Shown here: in pieces, positions 37,691-45,714 of the stretch
Numbering within the stretch: position 1 is the first letter of the stretch
Layout of the letters: each line of letters starts with the position of its first letter
NCBI GenBank assembly: GCA_001770415.1
Contig: MEQX01000090.1
Coordinates: forward strand, 1-45,714
From: Betaproteobacteria bacterium RIFCSPLOWO2_02_FULL_63_19
GTDB lineage: Bacteria; Pseudomonadota; Gammaproteobacteria; Burkholderiales; SG8-39
Reading direction: 5' to 3'
Length of the DNA stretch: 45,714 bases
Notes under the pieces: model-generated
Database searches by the model: none
What the model was told of the DNA's origin: nothing
What the model saw: the letters and a program-made list of their open reading frames with translations, nothing else
Position numbers and translations under genes: made by a program

Positions 37691-39700
37691 ATGGTGGCTG
37701 GACGGAGTATGGCAACAAAATCTAGGGGTTATAACGCCGAAGATATCGAGATCCTGGAGGATCTTACGCCGATCCTCCATCGGCCGGGCATGTATACCGA
37801 TCCCGCGAATCCCAACCATGCACTGGTCGAGGCGATCGACAATTCCGCCGACGAGGGCCTGGCTGGATTCGCGAGGAACATTTCGGTCACGTTGTACGAG
37901 GACGGTTCGGCCGCAGTCGAGGATGACGGGCGCGGCATTCCGGTCGACATGCATCCGAAACGGAAGATCCCGGCGGTGCAGGTCATCTTTACCACGTTGC
38001 ACTCGGGCGGCAAATTCCGCAAGACCGACAAGGATGCGGTCTATCGAATCGCTGGCGGTCTTCACGGCGTTGGCGTCTGCGTTACCAATGCACTTGCGAA
38101 GCGGCTTGAAGTCGATGTGAAGCGGGACGGAGCGCAGTACCGTCTGGTGTTCGGGGACAACGGCAAGGTCAAGGAAACCCTAAGAAGAGTCGGCGCGGTG
38201 GGCGCTCGAGAAACCGGTACGCGACTGCGGTTCTGGCCCGATCCGAATTACTTCGACTCGCCAAAGATCGTTGTGGCCGACGTAAGCGCGCTGCTGCGCG
38301 CCAAGGCAATGCTTCTACCAGGAGTGCGCTTCACTCTCGGCATAGAGAAGAATGGCCATCTGGAAAAACAGACCTGGCACTTTCCGCAGGGTATCCGAGG
38401 TTATTTTTCCGATGCCATCGCCGAGCGCAATCCGGTGGCCGAAACGTTTTTCGGTGAGCGCTACATCGACGCGCAGTCCGAATCGGATAGCTTTACCGAG
38501 GGGGAAGGGGTGCTCTGGGCGGTTGCCTGGACACCCGAAGGTGACGTGGTGGCCGAGTCCTACGTGAACATGATCCCCACTAGGCTCGGCGGCACCCACG
38601 TTTCGGGGCTGCGCGAGGGTGTCTTCAACGCCATTCGGAGTTTCATCGAACATCACGCGATGGGGCAGCGGGGCGTGAAGCTGGTTCCGGATGATGTCTG
38701 GTCAAGGACATCGTATGTACTATCGGTAAAGATGCTCGATCCGCAGTTCAAGGGCCAGGTCAAGAACGAATTGATATCGCGCGATGCGGTTAAACTCGTG
38801 GCGCAGATGGTGCGGGATCCCTTCGAGCTGTGGTTGTCACGCCACGTGGATGAGGGCAAACGCATCGCGGAACTGGTCATTCGCCAGGCATTGATCCGGA
38901 CGCGGGCCGCCCAGAAGGTCGAGCGGCGCAAGACTTCGGGGGTTGCCGTTCTGCCCGGAAAGCTTACCGATTGCGCCTCGGACGATCCGGAACGCAACGA
39001 GCTGTTTATCGTCGAAGGAGATTCGGCGGGTGGATCGGCAAAGCAGGCTCGCGACAAGGAGTTCCAGGCCGTATTGCCGCTCAAGGGCAAGCCGAAGAAT
39101 ACTTGGCAGGATGCGCAGGATACGCTTTACGCGAACAAGGAAATCGAAGCTATCGCGCTGGCCATCGGCGTGGAACCGCACCAGGCAGGAGCGGCGACGG
39201 ACCTTTCGGCGCTGCGTTATCAGAGGATTGTGATCCTTGCCGACGCGGACGTGGACGGGTCGCACATTCAGGTGCTGCTTCTTACATTGTTCTTTCGCCA
39301 TTTCCCGAAGTTGATCGAAGGCGGGCACGTGTTTGTCGCCAAGCCGCCGCTGTTCAGGATTGATGTGCCATCGCTCGGCAAGGGGAAACCGGCGCGCAAG
39401 CTTTATGCGCTCGATAAGCAGGAATTGGAGGGCATCGAGGAGAAACTCCGCGACGAAGGCGTCGGCGAGGGTAAGTGGGCGGTGTCACGCTTCAAGGGCC
39501 TGGGGGAAATGAGTCCGGAGCAGCTTTGGGAAACGACGCTGAATCCCGATACGCGAAGAATGCTTCCGGTGAGGGTTGAGAATGGCGCGCTCGAGCAGGA
39601 CCGCGGCATATTCGACATGATGATGTCTAAGGAAAACGCGTCGCTGCGGCGCGAGTGGATGGAGATCTACGGGAATCTCGTTGATGCCGACATTTCCTAG
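37691..39700 (+). CDS. parE: DNA topoisomerase IV subunit B
   Basis: 669 residues from the ATG at 37691 (weak AGG SD); the ATG at 37709 gives the more usual N-terminus MATKSRGYNAEDIEILEDL but has GGAG too close, so the start is uncertain by six codons. The GHKL ATPase domain shows EAIDNSADEGLAG, DDGRGIPVD and GGLHGVGVCVTNALAK. The Toprim domain has FIVEGDSAGGSAKQARD and ADADVDGSHIQVLLL. The length without the GyrB insertion, and the pairing with a ParC-like gene, mark it as ParE. With ParC it decatenates daughter chromosomes. parC follows after 108 bases on the same strand. Confidence 0.95.
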   Translation: MVAGRSMATKSRGYNAEDIEILEDLTPILHRPGMYTDPANPNHALVEAIDNSADEGLAGFARNISVTLYEDGSAAVEDDGRGIPVDMHPKRKIPAVQVIFTTLHSGGKFRKTDKDAVYRIAGGLHGVGVCVTNALAKRLEVDVKRDGAQYRLVFGDNGKVKETLRRVGAVGARETGTRLRFWPDPNYFDSPKIVVADVSALLRAKAMLLPGVRFTLGIEKNGHLEKQTWHFPQGIRGYFSDAIAERNPVAETFFGERYIDAQSESDSFTEGEGVLWAVAWTPEGDVVAESYVNMIPTRLGGTHVSGLREGVFNAIRSFIEHHAMGQRGVKLVPDDVWSRTSYVLSVKMLDPQFKGQVKNELISRDAVKLVAQMVRDPFELWLSRHVDEGKRIAELVIRQALIRTRAAQKVERRKTSGVAVLPGKLTDCASDDPERNELFIVEGDSAGGSAKQARDKEFQAVLPLKGKPKNTWQDAQDTLYANKEIEAIALAIGVEPHQAGAATDLSALRYQRIVILADADVDGSHIQVLLLTLFFRHFPKLIEGGHVFVAKPPLFRIDVPSLGKGKPARKLYALDKQELEGIEEKLRDEGVGEGKWAVSRFKGLGEMSPEQLWETTLNPDTRRMLPVRVENGALEQDRGIFDMMMSKENASLRREWMEIYGNLVDADIS

Positions 39701-39808
39701 AGGCGGCCGTGCGGCGATCTGCTGCCCGTCCCGAGCTAACGCTGAACATCCGGAGAGCAGTAGGGGTATGTCGCCTCACCACATAACGGACGCATAGGAC
39801 TTTGCATC

Positions 39809-42271
39809 ATGGGCAACCAGAAGGATTTGTTCGATGGCCTCGAAGCCAGTGTCGCTGAAGCACAAAAGGCGGCGACGGATGCCTCGGTGAGCGCGGGCGA
39901 AACCCTGCCGGAGAAACCGCAGACCGGCGGAAACGGTGCCGGCGGGTTGCCGCCGCATTTCGCCCCTATGCCGGCCGAGTACGGGGATACGCTGCCGCTC
40001 GGAAGGTACGCGGCATCGCAATACCTGCAATACGCGGTCAGCACCGTCAAGGACCGCGCGCTACCGCGTGTCGGTGACGGCCAGAAGCCGGTACAGGCTC
40101 GCATTCTCTACGCAATGTGGGAAATGGGCGGGCGTTCCAGCACACCGCGCAAGAAATCCGCACGCGTGGTCGGTGATGTGCTGGGCAAGTTCCATCCGCA
40201 TGGCGATGCCTCTGTATACGACGCACTGGTTCGCATCGCGCAGGAATTCACGATGCGCTATCCGCTGGTGGATGGCGAAGGCAATTTCGGTTCGCGGGAC
40301 GGCGACGATCCGGCAGCGATGCGATACACCGAGGCAAGGCTGACGAAATTCGCAGAGATCTTGCTCGCCGAGCTTGACAGTGGAACCGTCGACTTCACGC
40401 CCAATTACGACGGCAGCCTCGAGGAGCCGCAGGTTCTTCCCGCGCGCCTGCCGGTCGTATTACTCAACGGGGCGTCCGGTATCGCGGTCGGGATGGCCAC
40501 CGAGGTCCCGAGCCATAACTTGAACGAGGTGGCGAATGGAGCTATCGCGCTCGTCCGCGATCCGGCGCTATCCGTCGCGGGGCTGATGAAATACATCAAG
40601 GGCCCGGATTTCCCGGGTGGAGGACAGATCATTACACCTCGCACCGAGATGCGCGAAGCCTATGCATCGGGCCGGGGGTCGGTGCGGGTGCGGGCACGAT
40701 GGACCGTCGAGCGGTTAGCGCGCGGGCAATGGCAGGTGGTGGTCCATGAACTACCGCCCGGAACGTCCTCGCGCAAGGTTCTCGAGGCGATTGAGGCAAT
40801 TACCAATCCCCAGCCACGACCCGGGAAGAAATCGCTTACGCCGGAGCAGCAGCGGGAAAGACAGCTGATGCTGTCCATGCTCGACAAGGCTCGCGACGAG
40901 TCTGACCGCACGCATCCGGTGCGGCTGGTATTCGAGCCGAAGTCGTCGCGCATGGACGAACAGGATTTCGTAAATCTCCTGCTTGCCAAGACGAGCATGG
41001 AGACCAACGTTTCCATCAATCTGGTCATGGTAGGACTCGACGGGCGGCCCACCGGAAAAAACATCAAGGATATTCTTGCCGAATGGCTGCAGTTCCGTTT
41101 CGCCACGGTGACGAGGCGTACGAAGTTCCGGCTCGCGCGAGTGATGGACAGAATCCATGTCCTGGAAGGACGGATGATCGTCCTACTGAACGTCGACAAA
41201 GTAATCAAGATCATACGTAACGCCGAGGATCCTAAAGCTGATCTCATCAAGGCCTTCAAACTCACCGACCGGCAGGCCGATGACATTCTGGAGATCCGGC
41301 TGCGCCAGTTGGCCAGGCTCGAGCACATCAAGGTCGAGAAGGAACTGGAGGAGTTGCGCAAGGACCGCAAGGCTCTCAACAAGGTCCTGGGCACGCGCAA
41401 AGCGCTCGAGGAACTCGTCATTCAGGAGATCGAAGCCGATGCAAAAACGTTTGGCGACAAGCGGCGCACAATCATCGAGGAATCGGAAAAGGCGGTCGTA
41501 GAAACGCCCGTCATCGACGAGCCGGTCAGCGTCATATTTTCCCGGAACGGGTGGGTGAGGGCGCGGCAGGGCTGGGGCGTCGACCCGGGAAATTTGTCGT
41601 TCAAGGAAGGCGACGGGCTGCTTGCGCTGCTTGCGTGCCGTACGGTCGACCCGGTCGTGTTTTTCGACTCGCTGGGGCGAACGTACACGGTAAGTGCGGG
41701 AGAGTTGCCCTCGGCGAGAGGCGACGGCGCACCCGCATCTTCTCTGGTCGACGTGCAGGGAGGGGCGAAGATCATGTATTGTCTCGCGGGGAAACCCGAG
41801 ACGAACGTTCTCGTAGCGTCGTCAGGAGGCTATGGCTTTCTTACCAAGCTCTCCGACATGATGTCGGCACGCAAGGCAGGTCGCGATTTCATGACCCTTG
41901 GCGAGCGCGAACTTCCGGTTGCGCCGTTCGCCTATGAGGATGCGCTTGGGAATGTCATCGCCGCGCTGTCGGCGGACGGCCGGCTGCTGGTATTCGACAT
42001 CGCCGAGATGCGCCAGGTCTCCCGCGGTCGCGGTGTGATCGTGATGGGACTGGAGGAAGGCGAGAAACTGCTTTCGGCGGCGGTATTCGATGGCAAGTCG
42101 TTGGTAGTGACCGGAGTCGGGCGTGGAGGGAAGGAAAGGGAACTGGTGCTTTCAGGCGATAAGCTCAAACACCACTTTGGACACCGAGCGCGGATGGGCC
42201 GTGTTCTGCCCGACAGACTGAAGCCGATTTCACTGCAGGTTGCTGTCATACCGCCGGGCCAGGACCGTTAA
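39809..42271 (+). CDS. parC: DNA topoisomerase IV subunit A
   Basis: 820 residues. The catalytic Tyr is Y173 in [11 protein letters not shown], within the breakage-reunion domain that also has [15 protein letters not shown] and [20 protein letters not shown]. In the quinolone-resistance region the position equal to E. coli S80 is Ala134 and that equal to E84 is Asp138. The C-terminal part is a beta-pinwheel with [17 protein letters not shown] and similar repeats. There is an N-terminal extension of about 60 residues, low in complexity (Ala/Gly/Pro), not present in E. coli ParC. AGGA lies about 9 bases before the ATG. ParC rather than GyrA is indicated by adjacency to parE and by the lack of the canonical GyrA box. 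Confidence 0.95.
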   Translation: MGNQKDLFDGLEASVAEAQKAATDASVSAGETLPEKPQTGGNGAGGLPPHFAPMPAEYGDTLPLGRYAASQYLQYAVSTVKDRALPRVGDGQKPVQARILYAMWEMGGRSSTPRKKSARVVGDVLGKFHPHGDASVYDALVRIAQEFTMRYPLVDGEGNFGSRDGDDPAAMRYTEARLTKFAEILLAELDSGTVDFTPNYDGSLEEPQVLPARLPVVLLNGASGIAVGMATEVPSHNLNEVANGAIALVRDPALSVAGLMKYIKGPDFPGGGQIITPRTEMREAYASGRGSVRVRARWTVERLARGQWQVVVHELPPGTSSRKVLEAIEAITNPQPRPGKKSLTPEQQRERQLMLSMLDKARDESDRTHPVRLVFEPKSSRMDEQDFVNLLLAKTSMETNVSINLVMVGLDGRPTGKNIKDILAEWLQFRFATVTRRTKFRLARVMDRIHVLEGRMIVLLNVDKVIKIIRNAEDPKADLIKAFKLTDRQADDILEIRLRQLARLEHIKVEKELEELRKDRKALNKVLGTRKALEELVIQEIEADAKTFGDKRRTIIEESEKAVVETPVIDEPVSVIFSRNGWVRARQGWGVDPGNLSFKEGDGLLALLACRTVDPVVFFDSLGRTYTVSAGELPSARGDGAPASSLVDVQGGAKIMYCLAGKPETNVLVASSGGYGFLTKLSDMMSARKAGRDFMTLGERELPVAPFAYEDALGNVIAALSADGRLLVFDIAEMRQVSRGRGVIVMGLEEGEKLLSAAVFDGKSLVVTGVGRGGKERELVLSGDKLKHHFGHRARMGRVLPDRLKPISLQVAVIPPGQDR

Positions 42272-42301
42272 GTGCGCCCGACGATGTCCGGAGGTTGCAC
42301 T

Positions 42302-42310
42302 GTGCTACAC
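42302..42310 (+). promoter_or_regulatory. Possible extended -10 promoter for the 4.5S RNA
   Basis: TGCTACACT (TGn-TACACT) about 60 bases before the SRP RNA. A -35 is not clear. It would allow ffs to be expressed independently of parC. Confidence 0.35.
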
Positions 42311-42370
42311 TGCGATAGTCCCCGCAAAACAGAGGCACGCCGCGAGTACGGCGGCGGGTATCTACGACTA

Positions 42371-42468
42371 TGGCGGGCCTCCCCGCATTGCAGCGTGGTG
42401 AATCTGGTCAGGTCCGGAAGGAAGCAGCCACAGCTACTTACTGCAAGTGCCGGGGGTTAGGCTCGCCA
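42371..42468 (+). ncRNA. ffs: Signal recognition particle RNA (4.5S, small bacterial type)
   Basis: About 98 bases. It contains the highly conserved SRP domain IV, GGTCAGGTCCGGAAGGAAG followed by CAGCC, with the GGAA-type tetraloop and the asymmetric loop that binds Ffh. The ends TGGCGGGCCT and AGGCTCGCCA pair to form the long hairpin. It lies between parC and dnaX; the 4.5S RNA gene is often found next to dnaX in proteobacteria. It targets nascent membrane proteins together with Ffh and FtsY. Confidence 0.95.
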
Positions 42469-42507
42469 CCCCATGCATGACGCCTGCTTCGGCGACAGCT
42501 GGATACG

Positions 42508-42538
42508 ATCCGGGAAGCGCGATGGCCGCTTCCCGGAT
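42508..42538 (+). terminator. Terminator downstream of the 4.5S RNA
   Basis: Perfect 12-bp stem (ATCCGGGAAGCG / CGCTTCCCGGAT) with a 7-base loop, 40 bases after ffs and 78 before dnaX. It is followed by TCTGCACCGAATTTT, so the T-run is delayed. Confidence 0.7.
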
Positions 42539-42615
42539 TCTGCACCGAATTTTGCACGGCACGGTTGACGTGACGTCCTTCATCGGTCGTTGATCCTAGC
42601 TGTTAGAATTTCCAA

Positions 42616-44196
42616 ATGAGCTATCAGGTTCTTGCAAGGAAGTGGCGGCCGCGCACCTTTGACGCGGTTGTGGGGCAGGAACATGTGGTCAAGGCGCTCA
42701 CTCATGCCCTGGAGCAAAATCGATTGCACCACGCGTACCTGTTTACGGGGACGCGAGGCGTGGGAAAGACTACGATTGCGCGCATTCTCGCGAAATCGCT
42801 TAACTGCGAGACCGGGATCAGCGCTACTCCTTGCGGCACGTGCTCGACCTGTACCGAGATAGACAGCGGCCGGTTCGTCGACCTCATGGAAATCGACGCG
42901 GCGACCAACACGGGCATCGACGACATGCGCGAGCTGCAGGACAACGCCGCGTATGCGCCGACGCGGGGGCGGTTCAAGGTAATTGTCATCGACGAAGTGC
43001 ACATGTTGAGCAAGGCGGCGTTCAATTCAATGCTCAAGACTTTCGAGGAGCCGCCGGAACACATCAAATTCGTGCTCGCTACAACGGATCCGCAGAAGAT
43101 TCCGGTGACCGTCTTGTCGAGGTGCCTGCAGTTCAATCTCAAGCAAATGCCGGCAGCGGCGATTTCGTCTCATCTCGCGCGCGTCCTCGCGGCGGAGGAG
43201 ATTGACGGTGATCAAGCCGCGCTCAGGCTCATCGCTGCCGCTGCGAAGGGCAGCATGCGAGACGCGCTGTCATTGCTCGATCAAGCGATTGCGTTTTCGG
43301 CCGGCGACTTGTCCGAAGCGTCGGTACGGGCAATGCTGGGAACAGTCGACGACAGCTTCCTGTTCGCGATTCTGCGCGCGGTTGCAAAAGGTGATGCGCG
43401 CGCGGCGCTTGCCGTGGCGGACGATATGGAGTCGAGAAACCTTTCGTTCGACGAGGCGCTGCAGGATCTTGCTGCCGTGCTGCACCGGGTGGCATTCGCT
43501 CAATCGGCGGCGTTGCCGGACGACGACCCGAAGAGGGAATCAATTCTGGAACTCGCGAATTTGTTCGCTCCGGAAGAGGTGCAGCTCTATTACCAGATCG
43601 CGCTGCACGGGAGACAGGATCTCCCGTTTGCGCCCGATGTCTACGCCGGTTTCACGATGAGCCTGCTGCGAATGCTAGCGTTTCGGCCCGACGATGGCGC
43701 CAGCGGCGCCGCGGAGGATCTCGCAGCAAGCGGGGAGCACTCGAATGCCGAAACCAGCGGGCAACCGGGTGATGTGCGGCCGATGCCTGCTGAACAGCAC
43801 GGTCGCGCGGCGCAAAGAGCTTTTGACGGCAATTGGCCAGCGCTGGCGAAGTCACTCAGGGTGAGCGGCATGACCCGGCAACTCGCTCAGCAAAGCGAAT
43901 TGAAGAGCTTCGATCGTGACGTCTTCGAATTGTGCGTGCCTGCGGCGATGAAGCATTTGACGGATAAGGGCTATTTGGACAAGCTTAAAGAAGCGTTACG
44001 GCAGCATTTTGGCCGGCCGATCCGAATTAGCGTCGATGTCGGCGTGACTACGGGTAATAGCGCTCAGGATCATGCCGTTGCGTCAATTCAACAGGACGCC
44101 TTTGTCCGGGGGCTCGTAGAGAATATGGACGCCACGATCATTCCCTCGTCGATCAGACCGGTTAATTCAGCAATGGGGAGCATAGATGATAAATAA
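42616..44196 (+). CDS. dnaX: DNA polymerase III subunit tau (gamma/tau clamp loader)
   Basis: 526 residues. The AAA+ motor has Walker [10 protein letters not shown] with K51, a zinc module with C64, C73, C76 and C79 (CGTCSTC), and Walker B DEVHM at 126-130. The sensor 1 region is [19 protein letters not shown]. Domain III and a shortened linker are followed by a C-terminal part with [24 protein letters not shown], the tau-type polymerase-binding region. No A-rich slippery heptamer is seen in the linker, so a frameshift-made gamma form is not predicted. The SD is weak. The 3' end overlaps ybaB by 11 bases, so the two are coupled. Confidence 0.95.
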   Translation: MSYQVLARKWRPRTFDAVVGQEHVVKALTHALEQNRLHHAYLFTGTRGVGKTTIARILAKSLNCETGISATPCGTCSTCTEIDSGRFVDLMEIDAATNTGIDDMRELQDNAAYAPTRGRFKVIVIDEVHMLSKAAFNSMLKTFEEPPEHIKFVLATTDPQKIPVTVLSRCLQFNLKQMPAAAISSHLARVLAAEEIDGDQAALRLIAAAAKGSMRDALSLLDQAIAFSAGDLSEASVRAMLGTVDDSFLFAILRAVAKGDARAALAVADDMESRNLSFDEALQDLAAVLHRVAFAQSAALPDDDPKRESILELANLFAPEEVQLYYQIALHGRQDLPFAPDVYAGFTMSLLRMLAFRPDDGASGAAEDLAASGEHSNAETSGQPGDVRPMPAEQHGRAAQRAFDGNWPALAKSLRVSGMTRQLAQQSELKSFDRDVFELCVPAAMKHLTDKGYLDKLKEALRQHFGRPIRISVDVGVTTGNSAQDHAVASIQQDAFVRGLVENMDATIIPSSIRPVNSAMGSIDDK

Positions 44197-44515
44197 GGGG
44201 CAACTTGCCGGTTTGATGAAGCAGGCGCAACAGATGCAGGACAACATGCGCCGGGTACAGGAGCAACTGGCCGGTATCGAAGTTGAAGGCCAGGCCGGTG
44301 CAGGTTTGGTGAAGGTCGTCATGACTTGCAAGCACGATGTCAAGCGAGTGAGTATCGATCAAACATTGCTCGCTGACGACAAGGACATGATTGAGGACCT
44401 CGTGGCTGCCGCGGTCAACGACGCTGTTCGGCGCGTTGAATCCACGGTTCAGGAAAAGATGGCGGGAGTCACTGCAGGCATGCCGCTGCCACCTGGAATG
44501 AAATTTCCATTTTGA
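44186..44515 (+). CDS. ybaB: YbaB/EbfC nucleoid-associated protein
   Basis: 109 residues, the family length. The sequence [32 protein letters not shown] then [21 protein letters not shown] is classic YbaB, and it closes with the usual [10 protein letters not shown]. It forms a dimer that binds DNA. The dnaX-ybaB-recR order is conserved across many bacteria. Its start overlaps the end of dnaX and its stop overlaps the recR start, so all three are probably one transcript. Confidence 0.96.
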   Translation: MINKGQLAGLMKQAQQMQDNMRRVQEQLAGIEVEGQAGAGLVKVVMTCKHDVKRVSIDQTLLADDKDMIEDLVAAAVNDAVRRVESTVQEKMAGVTAGMPLPPGMKFPF

Positions 44516-45117
44516 AATCCCCTTCGAGCCTCGAAGAATTGATGGATGCGCTGCGCTGCATGCCCGGGGTTGGCCCCAAGGCAGCTCAGCGGGCTGCGTT
44601 CCATCTGCTTCAATACGACCGGCCCGGAGCGCAGCGGCTCGCCAGCGCGCTCGGGCGGGCGTTGCAGACTATTCGCCGCTGCGCCAGGTGCAACAGTTTT
44701 ACCGAAGAGGAACTATGTGCGCTGTGCGCGTCGGCGAAACGCGACCCATCGCTGCTTTGTGTGGTAGAGACGCCGGCGGATCTGCTTATGTTGGAGCAGA
44801 CTCTAGCGTACAACGGACTTTACTTCGTGCTCATGGGCCGGCTATCGCCGCTGGATGGCATTGGTCCGCGGGAAATCGGCCTGGACGTGCTATTGGAGCG
44901 TGCCACAGATGGCGCGGCGAGGGAGGTCATCGTGGCTACGAATTTCACGAATGAGGGAGAGGCGACGGCCCACTATATCGGGGAGATGCTGCGAGGGCGC
45001 GGCATCAAGGTTTCACGGATCGCGCGCGGCATTCCGGTGGGCGGAGAACTCGAATACGTGGATACCGGAACGCTCGCGCAGGCCCTAGTCGAGCGACGAC
45101 CGGTCTCAAATGCGTGA
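44512..45117 (+). CDS. recR: Recombination mediator protein RecR
   Basis: 201 residues. The helix-hairpin-helix part is [20 protein letters not shown], the zinc finger has C57, C60, C69 and C72 ([16 protein letters not shown]), and the Toprim domain includes [17 protein letters not shown] and GREIG-like [11 protein letters not shown]. With RecF/RecO it loads RecA at gaps. The start is a TTG that overlaps the ybaB TGA (TTGA); conservation of the first residues ([19 protein letters not shown]) supports it. No ATG upstream is possible without running through ybaB in the same frame. Confidence 0.95.
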   Translation: MKSPSSLEELMDALRCMPGVGPKAAQRAAFHLLQYDRPGAQRLASALGRALQTIRRCARCNSFTEEELCALCASAKRDPSLLCVVETPADLLMLEQTLAYNGLYFVLMGRLSPLDGIGPREIGLDVLLERATDGAAREVIVATNFTNEGEATAHYIGEMLRGRGIKVSRIARGIPVGGELEYVDTGTLAQALVERRPVSNA

Positions 45118-45312
45118 GTATGCGATCGGACCGCTATTCGGTTCCTACGTGAACGAATTTGGCTGAAAACAGGCGGGATTTTTCAGCGATTTAAGGGCGT
45201 TATTGGGAGCAAATTCGAACCGTTGAAATTCGGCGCCCTCTCGGCTACCTAGATGTCGGAAAAAGTTGACACAAAACGGGTTCTTACTCTCCGCGTGCAG
45301 CGCAACAAATTG

Positions 45313-45341
45313 TTGACACAAATCAGCCGCACTGTCATACT
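45313..45341 (+). promoter_or_regulatory. Promoter of the tRNA-fMet / rRNA operon
   Basis: TTGACA, 17 bases, CATACT: a perfect -35 and a four-of-six -10, with transcription expected to begin about 10 bases before the tRNA. A second GTTGACACAAA copy lies 47 bases upstream (45265-45275) and may be a second promoter or a repeat. Confidence 0.65.
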
Positions 45342-45358
45342 TATCTTTCGCTGACGGG

Positions 45359-45435
45359 CGCGGGGTGGAGCAGTCTGGCAGCTCGTCGGGCTCATAACCC
45401 GAAGGTCATAGGTTCAAATCCTATCCCCGCAACCA
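45359..45435 (+). tRNA. Initiator tRNA-fMet (CAT)
   Basis: 77 bases with encoded CCA. The anticodon loop is CTCATAA. Two initiator hallmarks are visible: position 1 is C opposite A72, so the first acceptor pair is a mismatch, and the anticodon stem ends in three G-C pairs (GGG/CCC). It is located 202 bases upstream of 16S rRNA with a promoter in front of it. Confidence 0.96.
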
Positions 45436-45438
45436 ACC

Positions 45439-45450
45439 GTTCTTTAAAAA
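45439..45450 (+). promoter_or_regulatory. boxA-like antitermination element in the rRNA leader
   Basis: GTTCTTTAAAAA, close to the rrn boxA core (GCTCTTTAACAA), directly after the tRNA and before 16S. It implies that transcription entering from the tRNA is antiterminated into the rRNA genes. Confidence 0.6.
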
Positions 45451-45637
45451 CTGAACAGCCGATAGGTGTGGGCATTGGGTGATGCAAGTGATGCGCAAGC
45501 ATTACTGAAGCAATACCTTAGGCTCACATTAATAGTCAAAGCAAATTCAACCTTGCAATGACTTTGAGTGAGTCGCGACCGGTGAGGTATGAATACCAAA
45601 CCGGAAGCAGCAATCGCAACGCGATTGAAAACGGATT

Positions 45638-45714
45638 GAACTGAAGAGTTTGATCCTGGCTCAGATTGAACGCTGGCGGCATGCTTTACACATGCAAGTC
45701 GAACGCGAAAGGGG
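45638..45714 (+). rRNA. rrs: 16S ribosomal RNA, 5' end only
   Basis: The first 77 bases, beginning near AACTGAAGAGTTTGATCC by comparison with E. coli position 1. The TTTGATCCTGGCTCAG primer-site region is followed by ATTGAACGCTGGCGGCATG, a betaproteobacterial-type opening. The gene continues past the right edge. Confidence 0.97.

Noticed and set aside
42616..44196. Programmed frameshift in dnaX giving a gamma subunit
   Set aside because: No A AAA AAG-type slippery run or following hairpin is visible in the linker region; the full tau frame is intact.

Overview
The window looks like a chromosomal, GC-rich stretch from a betaproteobacterium. Three things suggest this. The last 77 bases are the 5' end of a 16S rRNA gene whose opening matches the betaproteobacterial pattern. 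The gene set has the mdh / sdhE / citrate synthase / odhA-odhB-lpdA neighbourhood typical of that class. The other housekeeping genes (acnA, parE/parC, ffs-dnaX-ybaB-recR) have the same flavour. Genus-level assignment is not possible from the sequence alone.

Layout. (1) 1-1152, minus: start of a TRAP transporter operon, with the solute-binding protein followed by the first 31 codons of the small permease. (2) 1994-2818, plus: a lone PP2C-type phosphatase. (3) 2878-10495, minus: a central carbon block reading mdh, prpB, prpC, prpD, acnA, i.e. the methylcitrate (propionate) cycle next to malate dehydrogenase and aconitase. (4) 10873-12735: sdhE (plus) facing a mitochondrial-type citrate synthase (minus), with a strong bidirectional terminator between them. 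The sdhCDAB genes that usually sit beside sdhE are not here. (5) 13022-14695, minus: an orphan histidine-kinase-type ATPase protein with an unrecognised C-terminal domain. (6) 15369-23322, plus: the 2-oxoglutarate dehydrogenase genes odhA, odhB and lpdA, followed closely by an acryloyl-CoA-reductase-like gene, a GlcG/HbpS-like gene and a transglutaminase-like gene. (7) 23368-28332, minus: a divergent EF-G paralogue, a YajD-like HNH nuclease, a small membrane-anchored hypothetical protein, a TPR gene remnant and class I fumarase. (8) 28744-30964, plus: acetyl-CoA synthetase with a very strong terminator, then tRNA-Ser(GGA). (9) 31042-37372, minus: a secreted 14-repeat RCC1 protein, a membrane PAS protein with a Cys-pair tail, and a MetE-like / luciferase-like monooxygenase pair. 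(10) 37691-45714, plus: parE, parC, 4.5S RNA, dnaX, ybaB, recR, then an initiator tRNA with its own promoter immediately upstream of an rRNA operon.

How the genes work together. Much of the window is the oxidative TCA cycle (citrate synthase, aconitase, 2-oxoglutarate dehydrogenase, fumarase, malate dehydrogenase) plus entry routes for acetate (acs) and propionate (prpBCD, possibly fed by the AcuI-like reductase). The rest is DNA topology, replication and recombination and the rRNA operon. No transposase, phage gene, integrase or CRISPR array was seen. The least ordinary items are the orphan ATPase protein with a novel C-terminal domain, the mitochondrial-type citrate synthase, the double-propeller RCC1 protein, the monooxygenase / MetE-like pair, several clean palindromes in promoter regions, and initiator tRNA placed in front of 16S rRNA.
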